Shown here: piece by piece, positions 22,240-33,149 of the stretch | Layout: every line of letters begins with the position of its first letter | How positions within the stretch are numbered: the first letter of the stretch is position 1 | DNA from: Prorocentrum cordatum | Taxonomy: Eukaryota; Sar; Dinophyceae; Prorocentrales; Prorocentraceae | DNA length: 64,000 nt | Assembly (NCBI GenBank): GCA_963575745.1 | Contig: CAUYUJ010003547.1 | Coordinates: forward strand, 62,001-126,000 | Direction of reading: 5' to 3' | Notes under the pieces: generated by a model | What the model was told of the DNA's origin: nothing | Databases searched by the model: none | What the model saw: only the letters and a program-made list of their open reading frames with translations | Program-made: the position numbers and the translations under genes

Positions 22240-22468
22240 TCTTTACGAATATATATATGTATATATATACATATATATATATTCACACATATACATATAT
22301 ATATATACACACAAGTGCATTCATATATATATATATATACATAACAACACCCATCCCAAAGGGTGTGCTTTGCAGTGGTTATGTTTCTTTGCGCTATATT
22401 TTTAATGTGGTTGTATATTTTATATGTGTGTATATATACACCCATCCACATACATATATACATATATG

Positions 22469-22500
<32 letters not shown>

Positions 22501-22512
22501 TAATTAGAGAAA
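22240..22512. repeat. (AT)n / (CA)n / (GA)n microsatellite cluster
   Basis: Long (TA)n runs with CA/CG interruptions at 22243-22345, TATGTGTG alternation at 22420-22465, and (GA)n at 22469-22500. The phrase ACACCCATCCCA occurs on both sides of the central part (about 22350 and 22510). Confidence 0.9.
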
Positions 22513-22514
22513 CA

Positions 22515-24115
22515 CCCATCCCAGGGGGTGCGCTGCCAGTGTGGCCAAGGCCGTGCCACTTGGGGTGGGGATCGGTTCAACGATGCCCACTGGCAGGAGC
22601 ACGGCGTTGTGCCGGCGGCGGCGCCGCAGCTGGACCCAGGCTGCTGCCCCGCGCGCGCGCCGGCGGCGCGCGCCAGGGGGTTGCGCGAAAAGGGGGGGGC
22701 CTGCTCAGAAGGCGGGCGCTTCTTCCTCGGTCGCAGGAAGCGTACTTTTGGAAATGCGCAAGACTTGCGGGACAACCCAAGGCGATGTTGTCTCCGCGAC
22801 TCCACGATTCCAGTGAGTTTTCAAGAGGAGGGCAAAGTGATCCGAGAATACCATTAGCTCGATCCCGTAGAGTAACCAGTGATCCGCGCTGGATCTCGAC
22901 TTCACTTCCAGCTGACCTCAGGGCAAATCCAAGGTGGCCCACTAACCCTGTGTTGCCGAGGTTAATCCCACAGGGATAAGAAAGTTCGGGGTCGCGGGGG
23001 GATTGTAAATGTTGCCTACCGGAGGCCAGCATGTGGGAGGAGAAAGAGATGACGTTAAGAGGACCGAAAGGCGAGGGTCGAGGATCGAGAGTCGAAGTCC
23101 GAAGATCGAGGATCGAAATCCCAGAAGTAGAGAAAGATAGACAGACAGAAGGAGAGAGGTGGAGGAGGAGAAACGCCAAAGTTCCAAACCTATTACATTT
23201 CATTTGTAAACAAACAATGGACATTCAGATGTTCATCTGCTCGTGTAGGGTAGCTCACTTGCCTCGGTTTTCGTGGATAGTAAACCACAGCGATACAAAA
23301 AACAGGGGGGGCACGGGGGAGGGAAACGGAAAGAGAAAGAGAAGAGCAGACAGAAGAGAGAGAGAGATAGATAAAGAGAACGCCGTCGGTTTCGCTTGAG
23401 ACATTCTCGACAACGTCTTCGCTTCGTTTGATGTTGCTATCTCAACATAAGGAGGAAGATAACCTCGATGGTGAACGTTTCACAGTGAAAAAAAAAGTTC
23501 GGCCTCCGCGCCCCGCGCCCCTGACCAAACTCTTGGCCGTCGATAATCAACTCTAGCGTGGGAAGGGGGGTCCTTTTTTATCATCGGCACACGGTTATGC
23601 AAGCGACGGCGGATCCCGAGATGTTCCAATGACCACGCGATGGCCCCGGGCGGGCCCATAGTGGCCGCAACAAGGCCAGGCCTTAATTCCACACCCCCCA
23701 GTCTGATCACGAGCTGCTCTCAATCTGACCCCCGACATAACGGCAAGACGCAAACACAGCGCGGGCTGTGTATCCCGCCAGGGATTTACGGGCACCTTGA
23801 TTATGTCACACGGTCCGCCCACGCGCGTTTACGTGCGCCGCCAGGGGCCCGTCCCGCCGCGGCCCGTCAGGTGACCTCTTCTTGTTATTATCATCAGTAT
23901 TATTATGATTAGTATTCTTATGCTTGTTGTTGTTGTTCTCACCATGGGTGCTACATTTATTTTGTTGGGGTAGATGGGTAGATCCGTGGAGCGGGATCCC
24001 GTCCAGACCACGTAAGACTGGCGTCCTGCTAGGCTCCCGGACGGGTAGGGGGGGTCCACGCCTCCCGCGCCTTGGCGTCGAGCGGAGGTCGTGCTTGCGA
24101 GCCTGGCGCATCCCC
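22515..24115. other. Unassigned region with purine-rich tracts
   Basis: Sequence at 23030-23190 and 23300-23390 is purine-rich (GAGAGAG, AGATCGAGG repeats). 23880-23960 is AT-rich with TTATTAT and (GTT)4. Open frames show no domain. No gene is recognised. Confidence 0.4.
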
Positions 24116-24119
24116 TGAT

Positions 24120-24365
24120 TCGTTCCGTGTCGTATCCTTTGGCACGCCCGTTGACACGACGTCCACTGGCGCGTCCCGCGGCTCGTTTCCTGGCTCGTCC
24201 TCTGTCGCGTTCCCAGTCTCGTCCCCTGGCGCGTCCCCTGCACGTTCCGTGGCGCGTCCCCCTGGCGCGTCTTTGGCCACGTCCCCTGGCGCGTCCCTTC
24301 AGACGTCCCCTGGCATGACGTCCTCTGGCGCGCCCCCGCCCCTTGGCACGTCTCGTGGCAGTCCC
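24120..24365. repeat. CACGTCCCCTGGCGCGTCC minisatellite, second locus
   Basis: Same family as 7700-8260, followed at 24475-24620 by a diverged copy of the single-copy tail found at 7841 and 8275. Confidence 0.8.
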
Positions 24366-24659
24366 CGCGCCCCTTGTCGATTTGTTCGGGATCGAATCGT
24401 GTCTTGAACCCGAACTGGGTGAGCGGCCCGCACGATTCGACTACAACCAGCTCTGAGCGAGCCATGCGTTCTGGCAGCTCGAATCTAGCCAGAGATCCAG
24501 ATCAATTCGTTCACGATATGAACGCCACAGACAACAGGATTCACAACGCAATAGGGCATACAGCACAGTTCAACACATTATGAAACAGCACAACACAGCA
24601 CGGCACGGTACATCAGAGCCCAGCGCATGACCCCGCACAGCCTTTGGCACGGTAGATGT

Positions 24660-24820
24660 CATCACCATGGCTAGCGCCTCGGCTTGCCACCGCCGAGCTG
24701 CCTCTGCTCTCCCTGCCCTCCTCTCGGCGGTGGCCCCCTGGATGGCCCTGGGCGAGGCGCATTCAGGGGCGATGGCGCCGGCGGCGATGGCGGCGGCGGC
24801 GACGACGACGGCGACGGCTA

Positions 24821-24852
<32 letters not shown>

Positions 24853-25320
24853 ACGCCCCGCAGGCGTGCCATGCTGCGGCCCGCCCCCGGCGCCCAGCGG
24901 CGGACACCCGGGGCCCGCGGGGCCCCCGCGGACCGCCGCGGGTGGCGAGGAGCGGCCTCCTCTCCTCGGGCGGGGCGCTCGCAACCTCGGGCCTCCTCCT
25001 CGGCTCGCCTCCTCGGGCCCTCTGCTCCTCGGGCCTCCTCCTCCTCCTCTCGCCTCCTCCTCCTCCTCCTCCTCCTCCTCCTCCTCCTCCTCCTCCTCCT
25101 CCTCCTCCTCTCGCCTTCTCCTCTCGCCTTCTCCTCCACCTCCTCCTCTCGCCTTCTTCTCCTCGGGGGGGGGTCTGGCGGCAACTTTTGCTGCGGCCTC
25201 TCGCTGCGGGCGGCCCCTCGCTGTCGGCGGCACCCTTCGGTCGGAGCGGAGGAAGGGAGGGGCAGGAGGAGGGGGACGAGGAAGGAAGGGGAGGAGGGTG
25301 AGGAGGGACGAGTCATTGGG
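24660..25320. other. GC-rich low-complexity region with (GGCGAC)n and (CCT)n
   Basis: GGC/GAC triplets at 24770-24860 and an uninterrupted (CCT)n run at about 25030-25110. All six frames are long because the region is triplet-periodic. An ATG at 24667 starts an Ala/Thr-rich then Ser/Leu-rich product that I do not accept as a gene. Confidence 0.7.
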
Positions 25321-25542
25321 AGGTGTGGGGGGGACTTTCAGGGGACGCGCGACGGACCACGCAGATTTGCAGGGATCTCACTCGTTCCACACCGCGATGC
25401 AGGGGAAGGCGGATCAGCGATACTTTAATATTTGTGTTCGGAAGTCCTGCCCGCGAGAGCTGACGGGAAATTGAAAGCAGCGACGCATACATTGAACCAC
25501 AGCGGTCAAAGAGAGGAGGGGGAGTAACGTGTTGAGCCATGT

Positions 25543-25985
25543 TGGAGGCTATCTTGGAGCATCGGAGTCCTTCTTGGAGCTATGGGCCTTTGGAGGGGCG
25601 TCTTGGGGTCCGCTTGGGGCTCTTTTGGGGCATCGAGTGGCCCGTCTTGGGGCTCTTTGGAGGGTCTTGGGATCCTCTTGGGGCTCTTTTGGGGCGTTTT
25701 GGGACCCTCTTGGGGGCCCCTCTTGGGGCCCTCTTGGGGCTCTCTTGGGGCTCTTCTGGGCGCCTCGGAGGGCCTCCTGGGGCCATCTTTGAGGCCATCG
25801 ATCAAAAGGGGGAGGTTCCTTATCTAGGTCCCCTCCCAAGAGATCTCGAAATCGCCTCCCGGGGCTCTCTTGGGACGCTATTGGGGCGATCTTGGGCGCT
25901 CTTTGGGCTGTCTTGGGGGCATCTTGGGCCCCTCTTGGAGCGCTCTCGGGCCATCTTCGGGCCATCTTAAGGCTTCAAAAGCGCA
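25543..25985. repeat. CTCTTGGGG minisatellite array
   Basis: Units such as GGGGCTCTCTTGGGG and GGGCCCTCTTGGGG in tandem. An internal marker (ATCGATCAAAAGGGGGAGG at about 25797) matches markers at 36842 and 63818. The array ends in a tail, CATCGGAAGC ... CATCGATTCC, that is shared with 37010-37070. Confidence 0.85.
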
Positions 25986-26149
25986 TCGGAAGCGAAGGGG
26001 CGAAGGCCAAACTCATCGATTCCTTTCATGCTTTCGAAGGATTTTGGCTCCGCGGTAGGTCCTGAGGGGTCAAAATAGCACTTGGATCCGTCTTGTGGCC
26101 CTCGTGTGGCCTTTTGGAGGCATGCTGTTAGCTATCTGCAGCCATGCTG

Positions 26150-26375
26150 GGCTATCTTGAGCGATCTTGGAGGCCATCTTGGGCTCTCTGGGCCCTCTTG
26201 GAGCCATCTTGGGCCAAGAAGGGCCCTCTGACACCTCGCGCCCCCCTCCCCTCGTCCAGGTACAGGGGAGGGAGTATGGGGGAGGGGTCAAGCTACCCAC
26301 CCGCCCGCAAGCCGTCTGGCTCACTCCTACACGCCCTTCCAACACATAAGTAACACCCGAGCCTGAGCATGTTCA
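26150..26375. repeat. Short TTGGGC array plus a module shared with 37.3 kb
   Basis: After a brief TTGGGC array, 26255-26370 (GTCCAGGTACAGGGGAGGG ... CTGGCTCACTCCTAC ... AGTAACACCCGAGCC) matches 37290-37410 in order and orientation. The pair marks two copies of a larger dispersed composite. Confidence 0.7.
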
Positions 26376-26399
26376 GCGGCCGTCTTTGGATGGGCAGCT

Positions 26400-27150
26400 A
26401 TTGGGAACTAACGCCGGCCCCAGGTGCGCGACGCTGGGGCAAGTTGCGCCACGCGTGCCAGGGCTCCACGCGCGCCAGGCACCCTTGAGGCCCGAGCGTG
26501 CCAGGCACGTCTGGTGCGCCAGATGCGCCACGTGCTCCGAGTGCGCCAGGTGTGCCACGTTTGGGGGGCACGTGCAGAGTGCGTCAGGTGCGCCTGCGCA
26601 CGTGACAGCACACATCGGGAAACATGCGGGCCCCCGCCATCCTAGTCGAAAACCAATGCTCATCATTGTGTCTGGTGGGCCTGCGCACAGCAGGCCACGC
26701 GACACCACCTCCGCCGTCCCTGTCGAAAACCACTTTACAGTGATCGCGGGATTGCCGCGCATGAACCAGGTGTCATTTGCCGCGAGGTGCATGCTGTATT
26801 GTGTTTTGTCAGGGGTGGTTGCCCTGCGCGCAGCAGGAAATATGCTGTCACCCCCGCCGTCCCTTTCAGATACAATACAATGTGCTCGCGGGCCTCATGA
26901 ACATGACTCAAGACTTTGCCACACAGTGTGCTTTGCATTGTTATTTGATAAGGATGGCGGGGGGGGCGCATCAGGTTGGCCGCGCATGCTCCAACGGTGG
27001 AGGCAGAGTGCGGCTTGTTCTGTTTTTGGAGAGGGATGGTGGGGAGCGGCCCTGCATATAGTCGGCATGGTTCCGGGTTGGCCGCTGGCCGGGTGGGGGA
27101 GGGGCTGTATATCAATAAGGAATTGTGATGAACCCTTCCCCGATGGGGAA
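26400..27150. repeat. GCGCCAGGTG minisatellite and degenerate roughly 130-bp units
   Basis: 26410-26610 is rich in GCGCCAGGTGCGCC variants. From 26610 on, phrases like CCTGCGC(A/G)CAGCAGG and CCCCGCC(A/G)TCC recur at roughly 130 bp. A related block is at 43260-43480 (CGCCAGGTGCGC, then CACAGCAG, ATGCTG and a C-run). No gene is supported. Confidence 0.5.
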
Positions 27151-27159
27151 AAGGGCTCT

Positions 27160-27840
27160 TGGAACAGGGAAGAAAGACATCGTTAGACCGCCTACGCCCA
27201 GAGGGCTGGCGAGATTACCAGCACTACCATCGTGGGTCGGCGAATTTCGCCGACCCACGATACCCCATGGTCATGATCGACCTGCAGTGCTGTGACGACG
27301 TCGCGGCACAAGCACCAGCAAACGGAGACACGGGCACACGGTCCCCAGTTACTCAAGCCCCAACCTGGAAGACCACGACCACGGTGAAGTAGACGACTTC
27401 GACAAGCAGGAGGAGGCCCCACCACGGCTGGACTACGGCGAGGCCCGCTTTAATGAATACCATTTTGATGCACTGGTTTCACAATCCCCAGCGACACGAA
27501 GGCGATCATGATAACCAGGGACACGTCAAACCAAACACATTTCCACCGACCTGTCATCTCGATTCTGCACACATGCAAGACGACTGGGCACCACAATGAC
27601 GGCCGCTTCCGACGCAGCGCTTCGCAACAGCAGCCCGCGCACGCAGGGATGCCGTTCGCAGACTATCCCACCACCGTGGAAACGCCGGATCAGCTGGCCA
27701 GTTAGCCCGCTGCACAGCCCACGCTCGAGCGAATAGCGACCTGCACATCATCGCCGGCATGTCCGACCCCCCATCTCCGCGATCACGGCGCACGGCTGGC
27801 CACGCGGCTGCGCCTACGTCGCAGTTGCTGATGTTGCTGC
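27160..27840. other. Unassigned region
   Basis: Moderately complex sequence. A short imperfect inverted pair (GTCGGCGAATTTCGCCGAC) lies at 27236-27254. The frame around 27360-27480 gives acidic coding-like peptide (EDHDHGEVDDFDKQEE) but no domain is recognised. Confidence 0.3.
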
Positions 27841-27858
27841 TGCTACTGTTGCTGTTTT

Positions 27859-27926
27859 CGTTGTTGTTGTTGTTGTTGTTGTTGTTGTTGAAGATGATTA
27901 CTTCTAAAGAATAATTATTGTTGGGA
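27859..27926. repeat. (GTT)n with conserved 3' flank, copy 1
   Basis: A GTT run is followed by TTGAAGATGATTACTTCTAA then AATAATTATTGTTG. The flank aligns with those after the (GTT)n tracts at 28651 and 30058. Confidence 0.7.
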
Positions 27927-28045
27927 CCCCTGGTGCACGACCCCCCCGCCGCGCCTAGGCCGCAGCCTCATTTTCATCATTTTCGTGAGGAAGTCTCAGG
28001 CAAAACGGGTTGGTCCGGATCCGGTTGTGTTGTTACGATCGGTTT

Positions 28046-28140
28046 TCCCTTGCAAAAAATAAGCTAAAGTGGACATTTCTTGTTCTAACATAACCAAACT
28101 TCAAGAATCCCTTGCAAAAAATAAGGTAAAGTGGACATTC
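28046..28140. repeat. About 32-bp direct repeat, 62 bp apart
   Basis: TCCCTTGCAAAAAATAAG followed by (C/G)TAAAGTGGACATT starts at 28046 and at 28108, with one mismatch over about 32 bp. Confidence 0.85.
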
Positions 28141-28649
28141 GCGCGCGCAAGACGAAATCCTTCCAAAACCTTAGTTTTCGTAGCGATTTTAACATAAAAA
28201 CATCAAAAAACCAATGGTTTTTCAAAAAAAATGTCAAAATTTCATCCCGCGCGCTCTTGCGGATTCGTAGGAAACCCAACACTTTTTAAACATTTCTGTC
28301 AAACGGGCTTTTGCGAGCAACTTTTTCGAACTTCTGCAACAACGGTTGCGCACCTGCCAGGGCCATCATCCCTGTCAAATAATACCATGCGGGACACATT
28401 CGTTTTTTCTTCGCGCGCGCACGCCGTCGTCGTCGGCCGCGGGGCCCTGAATAGTAGCCACGGTCGTCCGCATGCCACGAAGTGAAGTGTCCGAACGTCA
28501 TAGGGCGGGAAGCTGGGTGTGGGTGGTGGCGAAGAGTCGTTTGGAAATTTGGTAGAGCTTGAACCGGCCCCCCCACAAAGTGGGGGTATTGCCCGCCTCC
28601 TATGAAAACCCTGGCACTGGTGAGAACGGTGTGTCCCCACGTGCTAGTA

Positions 28650-28650
<1 letters not shown>

Positions 28651-28694
<44 letters not shown>

Positions 28695-28745
28695 GCTGTT
28701 GTTTTTGAATTCTCATTTCTGAATAATAGTTATTGTTGATTCCCC
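28651..28745. repeat. (GTT)n with conserved 3' flank, copy 2
   Basis: A GTT run to about 28705 is followed by TTGAATTCTCATTTCTGAAT and ATAGTTATTGTTGATTCC. The flank is the same as at 30168 with scattered differences. Confidence 0.8.
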
Positions 28746-28859
28746 CCGTCCGGTGTAGATGTTTTTTTTCGATTGACGTGCCCTTCCCGGGGCTTGCACC
28801 CTGTTTCTTATCAGGGAAAGTATTGAGGGTCACATTGTGTTGTTGGCCCCCGGTTTACA

Positions 28860-29070
28860 ACCACGGCTCCCACCTGAGACTTCCTCAAAATTTAGCCAGG
28901 ACCCCCGCTCCCGCCCGAATCTTCCTCTCGTTTTATTCAGGAATTGCGCTCTCGCTTGGGACTTCCTTCGATTTTTGTTCTCCCGGCGCTCTGGAGTCGC
29001 GCTCTCGCTGGAGACTCGCTTGCAATTTACTGAAGAGTAGCGCCTTTGCATTGGAATTTCTTGCAATTTA
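28860..29070. repeat. GCGCTCTCGCTNGAGACTTCC degenerate repeat
   Basis: Phrases such as GCGCTCTCGCTTGGGACTTCC and GCGCTCTCGCTGGAGACTCGC repeat. The same motif forms the 139-bp array at 30330-30790. Confidence 0.65.
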
Positions 29071-29139
29071 TTCAAGCGCCGCGATCCCGACACCCAGGCA
29101 CCCAGGACTCCCTCACAGATTACATAGGAATCGGGATCT

Positions 29140-29720
29140 CGCTACCCATCGTGGCCCCGTTGCAGCCCTTCGTGGCCCCCTCGCTTTGCTTCGTGGCCCC
29201 GTTGCAGCCCTTCGTGGCCCCCTCGCTGCCCTTCGTGGCCCCGTTGCAGCCCCTCGTGGCCTCCTCGCTGTTCTTCGTGGCCCCGTTGCAGTCCTGCGTG
29301 GCCCCCTCGCTTCATTTCGTGGCCCCGTTGCAGCCCTTCGTGGCCCCCTCGCTGCCCTTCGTGGCCCCGTCGCAGCCCTTCGTGGCCCCGTTGCAGCCCT
29401 TCGTGGCCCCCTCGCTGCCCTTCGTGGCCCTGTTGCATCCCTTCGTGGCCCCCTCGCTGCCCTTCGTGGTCCCATATATGTGTGCCCTTCGTGGCCCCCG
29501 CTCGTTCGCGCCCGTGGTGGCCCCATAATCATGCATATGTCCTACGTGGCCAAGTTGCTACCCTCAGTGGCCCCATCGTTGCCTTCCATGGCCCCGCATT
29601 ATCTGCCCTTCGTGGCCCCCGCTCGCTCGCGCTCTTCGTGGCCCCATACGCATTCCCTTCGTGTCCCCGCTGTTGCCCTTCGTGGCCTACTTCGTGTCCT
29701 TGTGGCCCTGCTATCGTTCT
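29140..29720. repeat. CCCTTCGTGGCCCC minisatellite
   Basis: Alternating units GTTGCAGCCCTTCGTGGCCC and CTCGCTGCCCTTCGTGGCCC in tandem (about 18 bp each). The period is a multiple of 3, so all frames stay open and code for repeats such as Q-P-F-V-A-P. This is not evidence of a protein. Confidence 0.9.
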
Positions 29721-29734
29721 CTTTCGCTCTCGCT

Positions 29735-30057
29735 TTCGCTCGTCGCCGTCAGCGTCGACGTCGTCGTCGTCGTCGCCGTTGTCGTCGACGTCGTCGTCGT
29801 CATCGTCGTGGTCGGTCCCCTGTCCGTCCCTCTTGGGGTCGGGTCGACGCTCCGCGGCCGCCCCGCCGATCAGCGCTGCCGCTGGCCAGGCCGACGGTCC
29901 GCGGCCGCCCCGCCGCTTGCCAGGGCCCGGCCTGCAGGTAAGAAAGGTATACCCCCCAAAAGGGGTTCGATCGAAGACGAAGAGGGCGGGTATCGAGGGT
30001 TGTGGGAAAAAGGCGTTTTTGGACACTCGAGCAGAAAAGGGCGAACAGTGTTAAAAT
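29735..30057. other. (GTC)n-rich stretch and unassigned sequence
   Basis: GTCGTCGTC-type triplets occupy 29755-29815. The rest shows no gene. Confidence 0.5.
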
Positions 30058-30207
30058 GATTGTTGTTGTTGCTGTTGTTGCTTTTGCTTGTGACTTTGCT
30101 TCTGCTGTTGTTGTTGTTGTTGTTGTTGCTGTTGTTGTTGCTGTTGCTGTTACTGTTGCTGTTGCTGTTGAATACTCATTTCCAGAGAAGAAGTATTGCT
30201 GATCTCT
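30058..30207. repeat. (GTT)n/(GCTGTT)n with conserved 3' flank, copy 3
   Basis: A GTT/GCT-interrupted run is followed by TTGAATACTCATTTCCAGAG and AAGTATTGCTGATCTC. It is then followed, as copy 2 is, by GAGACTTCC-type repeats. Confidence 0.8.
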
Positions 30208-30329
30208 GGAAGCGATTCCGGGCGCTCTCGCCTCGACGCCGGCTACATTTTCTCAGAAAACGAGGCTCCCGCTCGAGCGTTGGCTTGACCCTAAAAGTGG
30301 GCCCTTGGAGGCCCAGCTACGACAACAAC

Positions 30330-30800
30330 GGCTCCCGCTCGATACTTCCTCACAATTCACTTCGAGACACCCTGACCAGAGAGGCCCCCGAACTCAGAAA
30401 CGGCGCTCTCGCTCGAGACTTCCTCGCAATTCAACCAAGTCGGCGGGGGCCCAGCCACGACGACAAGGTTCCTGCTCGATACCTCCTCGCGGTTTACTCC
30501 GAGAGCCCCTGGCCAGGAACGCACCCGAACTCAGGAACGGCGTTCTCGCTCGAGACTTCCCCCTGATTCAGTCAAATTGGTGGAGGCCCAAATGCGACGA
30601 CAAGGGCTCTCGTTCGATATTTCCCCAAGGTGCATTCGCAGAGGCCCCCCTGCCAGAGAGGCCCCCGAACTCAAGAGTGGCGCTCTCGATCGAGACGCCA
30701 TCGTCATTCAGTCAATTCGGTGTGGGCCAAGCCGCGACGACAAAAGCTCCCGTTCGTTACTTCCTCAAGCTCTACTTCGAGAGCCCGTGACCCGAGATTG
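30330..30800. repeat. About 139-bp tandem repeat
   Basis: GAGGCCCCCGAACTCAGAAA, then CGGCGCTCTCGCTCGAGACT, then TCCTCGCAATTCA at about 30380. It recurs near 30520 and 30658 with substitutions, and a further degenerate unit follows. Confidence 0.75.
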
Positions 30801-30879
30801 CAATTCAGTCGCGGCGCCAGAGGCCCACCTGCGACGACAGGGGCTCTCGCTCGACACCCCTTTCAGTACTCCTACACGA

Positions 30880-31400
30880 CCTGGCCAGAGAGGCCCCCAA
30901 GCCACAAAGGCCCCATTACGCTGCTCATTGAGGCCGTCGGGCACAGCCCACAAAGGCTCCAAGCGCGGCCACAAGGGGCCCCAGCACGCCGCCCACTGAG
31001 GCCTTCGGACACAGCCAACAGAGGCCCGGGCGCGCTGCCCACTGAGGCCCCCAACGCACAACTCACTGAGGACCCAAGCGCGCCCACAGGGACCGTAGCA
31101 TGCTGTCCGCAGGCCCTCTGGCCCACAGTGGCTCCCCCGCGCTGCCCACGCAGGCCCCGAGCGCCCACAGAGGGCCCAGCGCGCTGCCCCTCGACACAGT
31201 CCACAGAGGACCCAGCCCTCAGAGGCCCCAAGCGCGCCCACAGAGGCCCCAGCCAACAGAGGCCTCAAACGCGCCCACAGAGGCCCCAGCGCGCTGCCCA
31301 CTGAGGCCCTCTGGCACAGCCCAGGCGTGCCCACGGAGGCCCCAGCGCGCTGCCCACGAAGGCCCTCCTTTCCACAGAGGCCCCACGCGCGCACCTTTTT
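30880..31400. repeat. CACAGAGGCCCCAGCGCGC minisatellite
   Basis: Units such as GCCCACAGAGGCCCCAAGCG and GCGCTGCCCACTGAGGCCC repeat throughout. No coding function is supported. Confidence 0.85.
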
Positions 31401-31429
31401 TTCATATGCACATCTGACGTGCACGGCTT

Positions 31430-31464
31430 CTCTCTCTCTCTCTCTCTCCCTCTCTCTCTCTTTC
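31430..31464. repeat. (TC)n microsatellite
   Basis: Run of CT dinucleotides with two C insertions. Confidence 0.95.
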
Positions 31465-31890
31465 TTTGGTTCTAGTAGTGGCTTATCTGTGCTTCAGCTT
31501 CGGCGATCTCCAGTGGTTCGACTTCAGAGGGGACCGAACGCTGCCTACAAAGCTCCAGGAGCAGTAGCGCACGGCACAGGGAAGGAGCCCCCCCTTCCAC
31601 GTTTCCCTCTGGAAGAGCCACCAGCTCGCGCCTTGCTTTGGGCCCTCCAGCTTGCCTTCCCTCGCACCCGCCTCCCATAGGCGATTCTCCCTGGGGGAGA
31701 GGCCGCGCCGTCCTTTGCCCTCGGATCTCGGGCCCACGATCCGGCCTCTCCTGTCAGCCCCCGCGCCGCTCTCCACTCGTCGCGCCCGACGGCCTGCCGC
31801 CTGCGCCTCCAGCCGCAGGCCCCCGCCCACCTGGCTCCCGCGAGGCGCCCTCCGCCCCTCGACCTCGCGCGCCGTCCCATTTCGCCGCTT

Positions 31891-32170
31891 GGCTCCTCGA
31901 GGACGGCGCTCCCGCGGGGAGCGGTGGGGCTCACGGCGATGCCAAGTGTTGCCTTCGGCCAGGGAGGCTCGAGGGGTCACCAGTCGCTGCAATCGCGGTG
32001 GCGGATTCTGTACCGTCCTTGGCGCGTTAAAGTCTGACCGAGGTACAAGATCGAGGTCGGTTCGGGGAGGGTACCCTCGTGCTCCTCGTGTCTGTTGGAT
32101 GCTCTCGTGCATCCTGGAGAGGGTGCCCTTGAACGCTCTGTCTGCCGGCGAAGGGTCTCATGTTCTCGAG
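31891..32170. repeat. About 280-bp dispersed repeat, copy 1
   Basis: The segment starting GGCTCCTCGAGGACGGCGCT and ending near AAGGGTCTCATGTTC is nearly identical to 49363-49650 in the same orientation. Differences are scattered substitutions, several of them C to T in copy 2 toward the 3' end. It contains no ORF of note and no terminal repeats. Confidence 0.9.
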
Positions 32171-32329
32171 GGAGGCTCTTGAGGCCCTGGTCCGACTTGA
32201 CTGGAGCGAGGCGTTCCAGAAAGGGCCTGGACTTCGAGGGGTGGGGAAGCTGACCTCTCCTCCTCAGCGGAAGCTGGCGGACGGCGGCGGAAACAGCACG
32301 GGGGCGGCCTCGCCGGCGGAAACAACATC

Positions 32330-32352
32330 GCCCCCCCCCCCCCCCCCCACCC
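32330..32352. repeat. Poly-C tract
   Basis: Run of about 18 C residues, interrupted once near its end by an A. Confidence 0.9.
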
Positions 32353-32559
32353 CCACGTCCCCCAAAGAGAGGTGCCAACTTTGTGCAGACCTGGGTTTCC
32401 GGAACCCGACCATTTCTGCTTCACTCTCCGCCCTTCCACCCAAGCGCAGGCCCGGTGGGAGCGCCGCTCCGATAGTACCCTTGCCCGCAGCTTCGGGGCC
32501 TCGAGGAGGATGGAAGATGGCTGGCGGGGCTCGCAGAGGGAGGCGGGTCGGGCGGGGTT

Positions 32560-32705
32560 AGGGCGAGGATGAATCCAGAGCTTTCCGGAACGCTTTGAGA
32601 AGGCCGTGGCGTCCAGAGCCGCCAGATCTCAGAGGTTCTCGTTTTGTTCGCACCCGACGTTAGCCTCGTCCCGGCTTCGTCTTAGCGGGATGAAAGGACT
32701 ACCTT
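32560..32705. repeat. Dispersed repeat companion, copy 1
   Basis: TCCAGAG(C) ... GAACGCT(T/C)TGAGA ... AGAGCCGCC(A/G)GATCTCAGAG ... TTCGTCTTA matches 51608-51770. Both copies lie downstream of a copy of the 280-bp repeat, at different distances. Confidence 0.7.
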
Positions 32706-32837
32706 TCCGGGACGGCAGGCTGCTGCAAATTCTGAGACGAGGGCGAGAGCTCTAAGCAAGGCCTTCTCAGGAGTGGAGGACGGACTGTCGAGGAGGCAAG
32801 ATTTGGAAGGAGGAGGGTTTTGGAATGATGTTAGCGG

Positions 32838-32893
32838 GGGGGAGGAGGAGGAGGAAGAGGAGGAGGAGGAGGAGGAGGAGGAGGAGGAGGAAC
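32838..32893. repeat. (GGA)n microsatellite
   Basis: GGA run. The adjacent plus-strand frame with a polyglutamate run is an artefact of it. Confidence 0.9.
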
Positions 32894-33149
32894 AGGAGTG
32901 GATCTGTAGGCAAAGTGGAGACGGAGGTGGAGACAAAAGAGGAGAGGGTTGGGACGAGCTGTGGGCGGCGGTGGAGAAAGGGAGGGCGATTTGGGAGGAG
33001 GAGGCAGCGCAGGTATTCCCTCAGCTTTCCATTTCGCCTTTTGTTTTCGCATTTGTATGGATCGTTCTCCATTCGCTACTTGCTGACTTGCTGATAGCCC
33101 CCTTTGTTGTATCTCTGCCGTATGAACGTGGAATGTTGCACCGCGTGCT

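Noticed and set aside
22197-22805. 202-codon minus ORF with Tyr-Ile and Ser-Leu alternation
   Set aside because: It is a read-through of (AT)n and (GA)n microsatellites.
24667-25428. ORF from ATG 24667 with an apparent Ala-rich leader
   Set aside because: The rest is Thr runs from GAC/GGC triplets and Leu/Ser runs from (CCT)n. No conserved domain, and neighbouring frames are equally open.
29046-29528. ORFs encoding repeated Q-P-F-V-A-P or R-G-H-E-G peptides
   Set aside because: They are translations of an 18-bp minisatellite. Because its period is a multiple of 3, every frame stays open.
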